This document shows positions 1 to 5,306 of a stretch of DNA of 7,098 nt, one piece after another. Source of the stretch: Fimbriimonadaceae bacterium (GTDB taxonomy: Bacteria; Armatimonadota; Fimbriimonadia; Fimbriimonadales; Fimbriimonadaceae); NCBI GenBank assembly GCA_019454665.1, contig JACFNW010000110.1:1-7098 (forward strand), in the 5' to 3' direction. The position numbers and the translations under genes are program-made. Each line of letters begins with the position of its first letter. The first letter of the stretch is position 1. Below the pieces are notes generated by a model. The model was not told the origin of the DNA. It searched no databases and was given only the letters and a program-made list of their open reading frames with translations.

Positions 1-1
1 C

Positions 2-229
2 GCCGAGAAAACATCTTACAAAGGCTCGTGCAACCGCCTGGTGTTCGACGACGCGACCAAGCAGATTCGGCTGACCGGCAACGTCCTGCTGGAAACCGAC
101 CGCTTCACGCTTTCGGGCGGCAAGGGCGCCGAATCCGCGCTCGTTCAGCTCGACGACCAACTCAAGGTGGTTTCGGTGGAACTCTCGGGCAGCCCGGGCG
201 AATCGCGCATGCAGGGCGGTGGCCGATGA
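2..229 (+). CDS. OstA/LptA-like periplasmic protein, C-terminal fragment (5' end outside window)
   Basis: This frame is open from the window edge to a TGA at 227-229 and gives 75 residues of a protein whose start lies upstream. The segment NRLVFDD followed by [10 protein letters not shown] resembles the repeating beta-strand units of the OstA/LptA fold, where each unit reads roughly 'x-Y/F-D-x-x-x-x-x-I-x-L-x-G-x-V'. LptA-type proteins form the periplasmic bridge that carries lipopolysaccharide between the inner-membrane LptBFG complex and outer-membrane LptD. The stop overlaps the lptB start in an ATGA, and an lptA-lptB order is usual, which supports the call. The C-terminal tail after the last strand is short and Gly-rich ([10 protein letters not shown]). 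Because only the end is visible, it could equally be an LptC/LptA-type fusion or another OstA-domain protein. The family is fairly sure; the exact paralogue is not. Confidence 0.72.
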   Translation, partial: AEKTSYKGSCNRLVFDDATKQIRLTGNVLLETDRFTLSGGKGAESALVQLDDQLKVVSVELSGSPGESRMQGGGR

Positions 230-984
230 GGATCACGGCCAAGAATCTGGTCAAGAGCTACAAGGGCCGCAAGGTCGTCGCGGACGTGTCGGTGTTCGTG
301 GACCAAGGCGAAATCGTCGGACTGCTCGGGCCGAACGGCGCGGGCAAAACGACCACGTTCTACATGGTCACGGGCCTCGTGCGCCCGAACGCGGGCCGCG
401 TGCTTCTCGACGACCAGGACGTCACCCGCTGGCCCATGTACCGACGCGCGCGAGCAGGCATCGGCTACCTGCCCCAAGAAGCCAGCGTCTTCCGCAAACT
501 CAGCGTCGAAGACAACCTACGCTTGGTGCTTCAAATGGCGGGCAAGTCGGGCTCGCAGATCCGCGCCAAAGTCGAGGAGGTCTCCGAAGAACTCCACATC
601 GCCCACCTGCTCAAGCAACCCGGCAACGTGCTCTCGGGCGGCGAACGCCGCCGCGTCGAGATCGCCCGAGCCCTGGCTTCCGAACCCAAGTTCATCCTGC
701 TCGACGAACCCTTCACGGGCATCGACCCCGTCACCATCGAAGAAATCCAGACGATCCTCAAGAAGCTGCGCGGCCGCAACATCGGCATCCTGATCACCGA
801 CCACAACGTCGCCGCCACGCTCCGCATCACCGACCGCAATTACATCCTCATCCAAGGGCAAATCATCAAAGAAGGCTCCCAGAGCGAGATCGAAAACGAC
901 CCGCTGGTCCGCAAGCACTACCTGGGCCAGACGTTCGCCAGCACCCCGGAAGACCTCGTCCTCGAACAGGGAGACCAGGCTTGA
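226..984 (+). CDS. lptB: LPS export ABC transporter ATP-binding protein LptB
   Basis: A 252-residue ABC ATPase with every expected motif: Walker A GPNGAGKT (35-42), Q-loop Gln84 (YLPQE), signature LSGGE (136-140), Walker B FILLDE (156-161), D-loop GID (165-167) and switch histidine His193 (TDHN). [15 protein letters not shown] and the tail HYLGQTF are typical of LptB (YhbG) rather than of amino-acid or lipoprotein ABC ATPases. LptB would power LPS extraction from the inner membrane together with LptF/LptG on the cytoplasmic face. The start chosen is the ATG at 226, which overlaps the upstream stop (ATGA) and gives the family N-terminus ([15 protein letters not shown]). The frame stays open upstream to position 28, but that extension is Arg/Gly-rich shadow translation. 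Its own stop TGA (982-984) overlaps the permease ATG. The length is slightly above E. coli LptB (about 240) because of a C-terminal tail ([14 protein letters not shown]). Confidence 0.96.
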   Translation: MRITAKNLVKSYKGRKVVADVSVFVDQGEIVGLLGPNGAGKTTTFYMVTGLVRPNAGRVLLDDQDVTRWPMYRRARAGIGYLPQEASVFRKLSVEDNLRLVLQMAGKSGSQIRAKVEEVSEELHIAHLLKQPGNVLSGGERRRVEIARALASEPKFILLDEPFTGIDPVTIEEIQTILKKLRGRNIGILITDHNVAATLRITDRNYILIQGQIIKEGSQSEIENDPLVRKHYLGQTFASTPEDLVLEQGDQA

Positions 985-2096
985 TGCGCCGGATAGACGC
1001 GCTGATCCTGAAGGATGTCATCGGCCCCTGGGGCTTCGGCGTGGCGATCTTCACCGTGCTCATCATGGCGGGCACGTACCTGTTTCAGATCACGGACTAC
1101 ATCGTCAAGGGCGTGAACATGATGGTCATCCTGGAACTGACCGCCGTGTTGCTGCCCGGCGTCATGGCCAAAACGTTCGCCATGGCGATGCTGCTCGGCA
1201 CGCTGCTGGGATTCGGGCGGCTGAGCAGCGACAGCGAGATCGTGGCCCTGCGCGCCGCCGGCGCCAGCGTGGGACGCATCGTGTTGCCCGTCGCCGTGTT
1301 CGGCCTTGCCGTCTCGATCGTAACCTTCGCGTTCAACGAACTGCTCGTCCCGTTGGCCGCGAAGCAGGCGACCCGAATCAGGGACGAGATCGCCAAGAAC
1401 GTCGAGGGACGAGGCATGCGCCCGCAACTCATCCCGCAGTACAAAGACGACGGCTCGCTGGAGGCCATGCTCGTCGCCAAAGACTACGACATCGGCACGC
1501 GCACCCTTCACCGCGCCTACGTGCTGGCGTTCGACAAGGAGGGCAACTGGACCACGATCGTCGAGGCCACGGACATGACCTACGACGAGAAGACCAAGGA
1601 GTGGCGCATGCGCGGCGGCGGCAAGCTCATGTCCGCCGACGGCAACATGGTGCTCTCGCTGGGCGAAACGTGGCCCGCCGAGGTGCCCGAGGCCGACTTC
1701 TCCGCCAACGACATTCTCGCCGCCAAGGTCAAAGACCTCGACACGTTCAGCATGGCCGACATCAAGGAGCGGATCGAGCAGCTCAAGCGCAACAAATTGG
1801 CCAGCCCGGCGCAGATCGCCAACCTCGAGTACGGCTACTGGAACAAGCTCGCGCTCCCATTGGCCGCCCTGATCTACGGCCTCGTGGGCGCGCCGCTGGG
1901 GATCCGGAACCACAGGACCGGAGCCGCGACCGGGTTCTGGCTTTCGGTTATCATTATTTTCGCGTACATGATGTTGGCAAACCTCATGGCCATCAGCGCC
2001 CAAGGAGGGGCGATCCCGGCCTACATCGCAAGCTTTGCCCCGCTCGTCGTCGGAGTGGTTTACGCCGCCGTCGCCATCCATAGGAAGAACACTTAG
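984..2096 (+). CDS. LptF/LptG (YjgP/YjgQ) family LPS export permease
   Basis: A 370-residue inner-membrane permease. Hydrophobic segments lie near residues 15-37, 50-78, 98-120, 289-303, 312-335 and 345-365, giving the six helices of the family. Residues about 145-240 form the periplasmic beta-jellyroll region (alternating polar strands such as LHRAYVLAFDKEG). Two conserved stretches help identification: GRLSSDSEIVALRAAG (78-93), in the region expected to contact LptB, and GAPLGIRNHRTG (302-313) before helix five. It would pair with LptB to lift LPS to the LptA bridge. The ATG at 984 overlaps the lptB stop (TGATG), so coupling is likely. Only one such permease gene is visible here. Proteobacteria use an LptF/LptG pair, so either a second copy lies elsewhere or this one works as a homodimer. 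I cannot decide between LptF and LptG, so no symbol is given. Reading the frame upstream of 984 only gives Arg/Pro-rich shadow sequence. Confidence 0.92.
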   Translation: MRRIDALILKDVIGPWGFGVAIFTVLIMAGTYLFQITDYIVKGVNMMVILELTAVLLPGVMAKTFAMAMLLGTLLGFGRLSSDSEIVALRAAGASVGRIVLPVAVFGLAVSIVTFAFNELLVPLAAKQATRIRDEIAKNVEGRGMRPQLIPQYKDDGSLEAMLVAKDYDIGTRTLHRAYVLAFDKEGNWTTIVEATDMTYDEKTKEWRMRGGGKLMSADGNMVLSLGETWPAEVPEADFSANDILAAKVKDLDTFSMADIKERIEQLKRNKLASPAQIANLEYGYWNKLALPLAALIYGLVGAPLGIRNHRTGAATGFWLSVIIIFAYMMLANLMAISAQGGAIPAYIASFAPLVVGVVYAAVAIHRKNT

Positions 2097-2099
2097 AGG
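2095..2099 (+). promoter_or_regulatory. Shine-Dalgarno supporting the GTG start at 2105
   Basis: AGAGG overlaps the permease stop codon and sits 5 nt before a GTG. This supports the GTG at 2105 over the later in-frame ATG (residue 11), which would cut into the first membrane helix of the DUF3084 protein. Confidence 0.6.
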
Positions 2100-2104
2100 C
2101 AACC

Positions 2105-3649
2105 GTGGATCCTTTGAGTTTCGGGTTCTTGCTCATGGTCGCCATCGGCGGAGGCATCATCGCCTATCTCGCCGACCGGCTGGGCCGCAACATCGGCAAG
2201 AAACGCAAGAGCCTGTTCGGACTCCGCCCGAGACACACCGCCGAAGTGCTCATCGTCGGCGCGGGCGTCTGCATCCCGATCATCACGATTCTGGTCGTCA
2301 TGGCCGCCAGCGCCGAGGTGCGCACGTGGTTCTTCGAAGGTCGGGCCGCCATCGCCGAACGCGCGAAGCTCCGAAAGGACGTCGAGACCCTGTCGGGCGA
2401 AAGGCAGCGGCTTCAAACCGACATCGAGGCAGGCAGCCAACGGCTGGTGACCCTCAACGCCGACCTCGTCAAGAGCCGCGCAGCCGTGGACGAATACAAG
2501 GAAAGCGCCGAAAAGCTGACCAAGGAAGTAGAGCGTCGCTCCGGCGAAGTCAAACGGCTGGACAGCCAACTACGAACCGCCTCCAAGGCCGTGGCCGACA
2601 AGACCAAGCTCGTCGCGGACAAACAGGTCGAATACGAGAAGCTCAACGACTCGTTCATGGCGCTCATCGAGCAGACCGACGAAGAGCGCGACCGAAACCT
2701 CGAACTCACCCAAGAAACGCTTCGACTCGAGCGGGAGGTCGCGGGACTGGAAGCCACCATCGCCAACCTCGGCAACGATCTCGCCAAGCTGCGGACCGAG
2801 AACGACGCCGCCTCGCGCGAACGCGAGGCCCTGGATGCCTCGCTCAAACGGCTTGCCGAAGAATTCGAAACCCTGAAGCGCACGTCGGAGGCCGATCTGG
2901 CTCGCAACCGCCAACTGCTGTCCGAAACCCAAGAGCAACTCGAACTCAAACAGCGCCAGCTTCAGCAACTGATCGGCCAAGTGGACCTCAACCTGCAGAT
3001 CACGCGCACGCGCCCCATGATCTTCGCCCAAGAGGAGGAGTTGGCGCGCCTGCCCATCCCGCCCTCGCAAAGCCTCCGCGAGTCGAACGCGCTGGTCTCG
3101 GCCCTTATCGGGCGCGCGGCGGAAGAAGCCGTGACGCGCGGATCGCAACCCAAGGAACCGGGGGGCATGGCGGCGGGCTTCGTGCCGTTCCAGATTGACG
3201 GGCGTACGGTGGGGATCGAAGAGCAGGGCGACAATCTGGTGCAGGGCATCGCCACCAAGCCCGAGGAACTCGTGCTCGTGGCGTCGGCTGCATGGAACAC
3301 GTTCATGGGCGAATTCACGCCGCTCGTCGTGCGCATCTACCGCAACCCCGTCGTGTTCCGCGCGGGCGAAGTGCTCGCCGAGGTCCGCATCGAGGGCCGA
3401 TCGAGCGAAGCCGCCGTGCTGAAGGCCATCACCGAAGACCTGCTCATGCGCGTCCGCGCCAAGGCGCAAGAGGTCAAGATGGTGCCGCGCCAAGGCAGCG
3501 ACCAACCCTACGGCTCCATCGCCTCGGGCGACATCGTCCAGATTGTGCGCCGCGTGACCGAACTCGAGGGGCAGGTTCGGGTTCAAGCCGTCGCCCTCGT
3601 CGAAACCCGGGCAGCCGACTCCCTGAAGATCGAACTGAGGATTCGCTGA
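2105..3649 (+). CDS. DUF3084 family membrane-anchored coiled-coil protein
   Basis: A 514-residue protein. An N-terminal helical hairpin (about 6-22 and 47-68) flanks a strongly basic loop with RLGRNIGKKRKSLFGLRPRH (25-44), the hallmark I associate with DUF3084. Residues about 80-295 are almost pure Glu/Lys/Arg/Leu heptad-like sequence, a long coiled coil. Residues about 300-514 are a folded C-terminal region with many beta-type stretches (LVVRIYRNPVVFRAGEVLAEV; VQAVALVETRAADSLKIELRIR read in parts). By the positive-inside rule the basic loop should be cytoplasmic, which puts both termini and the coiled coil in the periplasm. The biochemical function of the family is unknown to me. It lies 8 bp after the Lpt permease and overlaps the next gene (TGATG), so an envelope-related role beside LPS export is a reasonable inference. 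The start is GTG, with a Shine-Dalgarno just upstream. Family call fairly sure, function not. Confidence 0.82.
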   Translation: MDPLSFGFLLMVAIGGGIIAYLADRLGRNIGKKRKSLFGLRPRHTAEVLIVGAGVCIPIITILVVMAASAEVRTWFFEGRAAIAERAKLRKDVETLSGERQRLQTDIEAGSQRLVTLNADLVKSRAAVDEYKESAEKLTKEVERRSGEVKRLDSQLRTASKAVADKTKLVADKQVEYEKLNDSFMALIEQTDEERDRNLELTQETLRLEREVAGLEATIANLGNDLAKLRTENDAASREREALDASLKRLAEEFETLKRTSEADLARNRQLLSETQEQLELKQRQLQQLIGQVDLNLQITRTRPMIFAQEEELARLPIPPSQSLRESNALVSALIGRAAEEAVTRGSQPKEPGGMAAGFVPFQIDGRTVGIEEQGDNLVQGIATKPEELVLVASAAWNTFMGEFTPLVVRIYRNPVVFRAGEVLAEVRIEGRSSEAAVLKAITEDLLMRVRAKAQEVKMVPRQGSDQPYGSIASGDIVQIVRRVTELEGQVRVQAVALVETRAADSLKIELRIR

Positions 3650-4068
3650 TGACCGAGAAGACCGTCCTCGCCATTGACCCCGGGTCCTCGAAGTGCGGGC
3701 TCGCCGTGGTCCGTCGCGATCGGGAAGGCAGGCTGGAGCTTGTCCTCCGGAAAGTCGTGCCCACCGAGAGACTTGCTGCCGAGGTCGCGGAGACCGCAGC
3801 CGTCGCCCCTTATTCGTTGGTCATCATGGGCTCGGGCACAAAATCGAAGGAACTCTCGGCGGCACTGAAGGAGGCGCGCCCGCAAGACCCGATCCTGATG
3901 GTGGACGAGAAGGAGACGACGATGGAAGCCCGCGAGCGCTACTGGGAGTTCAATCCGCGCCGGGGCTGGCGACGCTTGTTCCCCAGCACGATGCTCACGC
4001 CCCCAGAACCGGTGGACGACTTCGTGGCGCTCATCTTGGCCGAACGGGTGCTTGAGCACTCCTACTGA
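3649..4068 (+). CDS. YqgF/RuvC-like RNase H-fold protein (putative nuclease)
   Basis: A small 139-residue protein with the four expected motifs of the YqgF/RuvX branch of RNase H-fold nucleases. These are an N-terminal acidic strand AIDPGSSKCGLAV (Asp10), a second strand followed by a turn LVIMGSGT (58-64), VDEKETTMEARERYW (85-99, equivalent to the DExxTT motif) and EPVDDFVALIL (120-130, Asp123/Asp124). Asp10, an acidic residue of the third motif and Asp124 could form the metal site. Known YqgF proteins trim the 16S rRNA precursor; RuvC-like members cut Holliday junctions. The sequence is divergent: DPGSS looks more RuvC-like, and the second motif lacks the usual GLP. I therefore leave the substrate open. 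The ATG overlaps the DUF3084 stop (TGATG), so the two are probably co-translated. The length is normal for the family. An inactive or regulatory role is not excluded. Confidence 0.75.
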   Translation: MTEKTVLAIDPGSSKCGLAVVRRDREGRLELVLRKVVPTERLAAEVAETAAVAPYSLVIMGSGTKSKELSAALKEARPQDPILMVDEKETTMEARERYWEFNPRRGWRRLFPSTMLTPPEPVDDFVALILAERVLEHSY

Positions 4069-4075
4069 CGTTCCT

Positions 4076-4101
4076 GGCTTGGGACCGCGGGCCCACAAGC
4101 C
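4076..4101 (+). other. Weak hairpin after the Lpt/DUF3084 operon
   Basis: GGCTTG (4076-4081) can pair with CAAGCC (4096-4101), with up to two more GC pairs across a bulged A. It lies 7 nt after the stop of the YqgF-like gene, in the 59-bp gap before the dioxygenase-like gene. There is no T-run after it, so a terminator role is speculative. It could also be chance pairing in GC-rich DNA. Confidence 0.25.
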
Positions 4102-4127
4102 CGGCGTTCGCGCCCCAATGGGGGAAC

Positions 4128-4724
4128 TTGCCGAGGCCCCGAGCCGTAACGATTGCCGTGGTCGCGCTTCTCGCCTTCGCCCTCGTCGCCCAGAATCGGC
4201 CAGAACCAGACTGGTTGCCCGTGCTCGACGCTCCGCGGAACCTGACCCACGTGCTCGAGATCGCCCCTCCCGCCCATCCGGGACCCAAGTTGGAGGTGCG
4301 GGGCACGGTCACCAAGGCCGACGGGAAGACGCCTGCCTCCGGGGTCACCATCTACTTCCACCACACCGATGCCCGGGGGCTTTATCCGCCGGGCGAATCG
4401 CCCAGCGGGTGGACCCGCTGGCACGGGACGCTCCGGGGCTGGCTCAAGACCAACGCGCAGGGGCAATACGTGTTGCGGACGACGCGTCCCGCGCCGTACC
4501 CGGGCGGCACCGAGCCGGCCCACATCCACGCGTACGGGCTCGCTCCGGGTTCGCGAACGGGGTTCTTCTTCCCCGACATCTTGTTCGAGGGCGACCCGCT
4601 GATCAACCGGGCCTATTGGGACCGGGTCGGACGCTTTGGAACGCGCCCGTACGACGGGATGCGGGTCCGAAAGGACGCCAAAGGCGTCCTTTCGGGGCGA
4701 TGGGACTTCAAAATGCCCCGGTAA
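4128..4724 (+). CDS. Exported intradiol ring-cleavage dioxygenase-like protein
   Basis: A 198-residue protein. It starts with a likely signal peptide: basic MPRPR, a hydrophobic core (about 7-20) and a possible cut near ALVA-Q. The rest resembles the protocatechuate 3,4-dioxygenase/catechol 1,2-dioxygenase beta-sandwich. VRGTVTKADGKTPASGVTIY leads into ARGLYPPG (Tyr86), then QGQYVLRTTRPAPYPGG (Tyr124) and EPAHIHAYG (His132, His134). These Tyr, Tyr, His, His residues match the Fe(III) ligands of the family. The arginine that usually precedes PAHIH is Glu129 here, so the substrate may differ from a simple catechol. The length is close to a single catalytic domain. The TTG start at 4128 is chosen because it gives a complete signal peptide. 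A GGGGG run lies 3 nt before it, which is a short spacing. GTG at 4158 is the fallback but would cut the signal peptide. No partner pathway genes are nearby; it converges with trxA. True catalytic activity is not shown. Confidence 0.8.
   Translation: MPRPRAVTIAVVALLAFALVAQNRPEPDWLPVLDAPRNLTHVLEIAPPAHPGPKLEVRGTVTKADGKTPASGVTIYFHHTDARGLYPPGESPSGWTRWHGTLRGWLKTNAQGQYVLRTTRPAPYPGGTEPAHIHAYGLAPGSRTGFFFPDILFEGDPLINRAYWDRVGRFGTRPYDGMRVRKDAKGVLSGRWDFKMPR
4667..4695. terminator. Perfect 13-bp hairpin between convergent genes, candidate terminator
   Basis: CCGAAAGGACGCC (4667-4679) is followed by AAA and then the exact reverse complement (4683-4695), giving a 13-bp stem with a 3-nt loop. It lies inside the last codons of the dioxygenase-like gene (residues about 180-189). 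On the other strand it is 39 nt beyond the trxA stop, where a thioredoxin transcript could end. Neither side has a T-run, so it is not a textbook intrinsic terminator. It could be a GC-rich terminator, an RNA 3'-end stabiliser or a barrier to convergent transcription. Confidence 0.5.
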
Positions 4725-4734
4725 GTCCGCTCGA

Positions 4735-5058
4735 TTAGAGCTGTCGGTCGAGCAGTCCGGCGATCTTTTGCTTGGGACCGGCGCCGACCATGCGGTCCAC
4801 TTCCTGGCCGCCCTTGAAGACGAGCAGGGCGGGGATGCTCATGATGCCGTACTTCATCGCGAGTTCGCCCTCGGCGTCCACGTCCACCTTGAAGACGCGC
4901 GCCTTGTCGGCGTACTCGTGGGCGATCTCCTCGACGGAGGGGCCGATCGCCTTGCACGGGCCGCACCACTCGGCCCAGAAGTCCACCAGGACGGGGACGG
5001 GCGACTGCAGGACTTTCTCGTCGAATTCGGCGGCGGTCAGGGATAGGTTGCTTGCCAT
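4735..5058 (-). CDS. trxA: Thioredoxin
   Basis: A 107-residue thioredoxin. It has the active site WCGPC (31-35), buried Asp26 (VDFWAEWC), the kink Pro40 and the cis-proline Pro76 in SIPALLVFKGG. It reduces protein disulfides in the cytoplasm, using electrons from thioredoxin reductase. No signal peptide or extra domain is present, and the length is almost that of E. coli TrxA (109). The start chosen is the ATG at 5058 (MASNLSLTAAEF), which gives the normal thioredoxin N-terminus. The frame stays open to another ATG at 5094, adding 12 residues (MNPDPQGVFDPI) without a usable Shine-Dalgarno. AAGGAG precedes the chosen start, but 14 nt away, which is long, so the start is less certain than the gene. 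The stop TAA is 10 bp from the stop of the convergent dioxygenase-like gene. It is divergent from the secreted protein gene at 5307. Confidence 0.95.
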   Translation of the reverse strand: MASNLSLTAAEFDEKVLQSPVPVLVDFWAEWCGPCKAIGPSVEEIAHEYADKARVFKVDVDAEGELAMKYGIMSIPALLVFKGGQEVDRMVGAGPKQKIAGLLDRQL

Positions 5059-5072
5059 GATGGGGTCAAAAA

Positions 5073-5078
5073 CTCCTT
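5073..5078 (-). promoter_or_regulatory. Probable trxA Shine-Dalgarno
   Basis: On the minus strand this reads AAGGAG, 14 nt before the ATG at 5058. The motif is strong but the spacing is longer than usual. It lies inside the possible N-terminal extension from 5094, which argues for the shorter start. Confidence 0.45.
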
Positions 5079-5267
5079 GCGGATCAGGATTCATCCTAAG
5101 AGAAGCCCGGAGGCGCCACCAAGGGTTCCGGGCGGCTGCGAACGGCGGGCTTTGGCCCCATCGGAGGCTCCTGTTCGTGGCTTCAGGTATACCTCAGGAA
5201 CGTCGGATGCGCCCGCATTGGGACCTTGTGACCTCCGCGCGCGAAGGCGCGTCCTATTCACAGACTT

Positions 5268-5287
5268 CCCGACGTCCAAACGTCGGG
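5268..5287 (+). promoter_or_regulatory. 8-bp hairpin just upstream of a ribosome binding site
   Basis: CCCGACGT (5268-5275) pairs exactly with ACGTCGGG (5280-5287) around CCAA. The stem ends 5 nt before the GGAGG at 5293. In an mRNA leader it could shape ribosome access or act as a 5' stabiliser. If DNA, the same arms could be an operator half-site pair. There is no T-run, so it is not a standard attenuator. Confidence 0.4.
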
Positions 5288-5292
5288 CAATC

Positions 5293-5297
5293 GGAGG
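5293..5297 (+). promoter_or_regulatory. Shine-Dalgarno deciding the TTG start at 5307
   Basis: GGAGG is 9 nt before TTG 5307. There is no competing ATG or GTG with a better site, and the TTG yields a full signal peptide. Confidence 0.75.
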
Positions 5298-5306
5298 ACG
5301 AATTTC

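Larger units (their letters stand above)
5059..5306. other. Divergent intergenic region between trxA and the secreted protein gene
   Basis: This 248-bp stretch should contain the promoters for both flanking genes. I could not find a convincing -35/-10 pair on either strand. It does hold a perfect 10-bp palindrome AGGTATACCT (5185-5194), a small stem CGCGC/GCGCG with a GAAG loop (5238-5251) and an 8-bp stem CCCGACGT/ACGTCGGG with a CCAA loop (5268-5287). The Shine-Dalgarno of the downstream gene is at 5293-5297. No coding sequence on either strand looks real here. Confidence 0.6.

Noticed and set aside
28..225. Upstream extension of the lptB frame
   Set aside because: Arg/Gly-rich and overlapping the OstA-like end. 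The ATG at 226 gives the standard LptB start.
219..983. Upstream extension of the permease frame through lptB
   Set aside because: The translation is Arg/Pro/His-rich and overlaps the well-conserved LptB in another frame. The ATG at 984 gives the normal permease N-terminus.
918..2102. 394-codon open frame on the minus strand
   Set aside because: Antisense to the Lpt permease; His/Asp/Gly-rich translation without domains or a convincing start.
2035..3198. 387-codon plus-strand frame over the DUF3084 gene
   Set aside because: Arg/Pro-rich shadow in a wrong frame; no domain.
2570..3586. 338-codon open frame on the minus strand
   Set aside because: Antisense to the DUF3084 gene, whose coiled-coil and membrane pattern is clearly the real protein.
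5106..5132. CCCGGA/TCCGGG inverted repeat upstream of trxA
   Set aside because: Only six pairs around a 15-nt loop, which is easily expected by chance in GC-rich DNA.
5226..5260. Possible promoter TTGTGA ... TATTCA before the secreted protein gene
   Set aside because: The spacer is 23 nt, too long for a sigma70-type promoter, and the -10 is weak.
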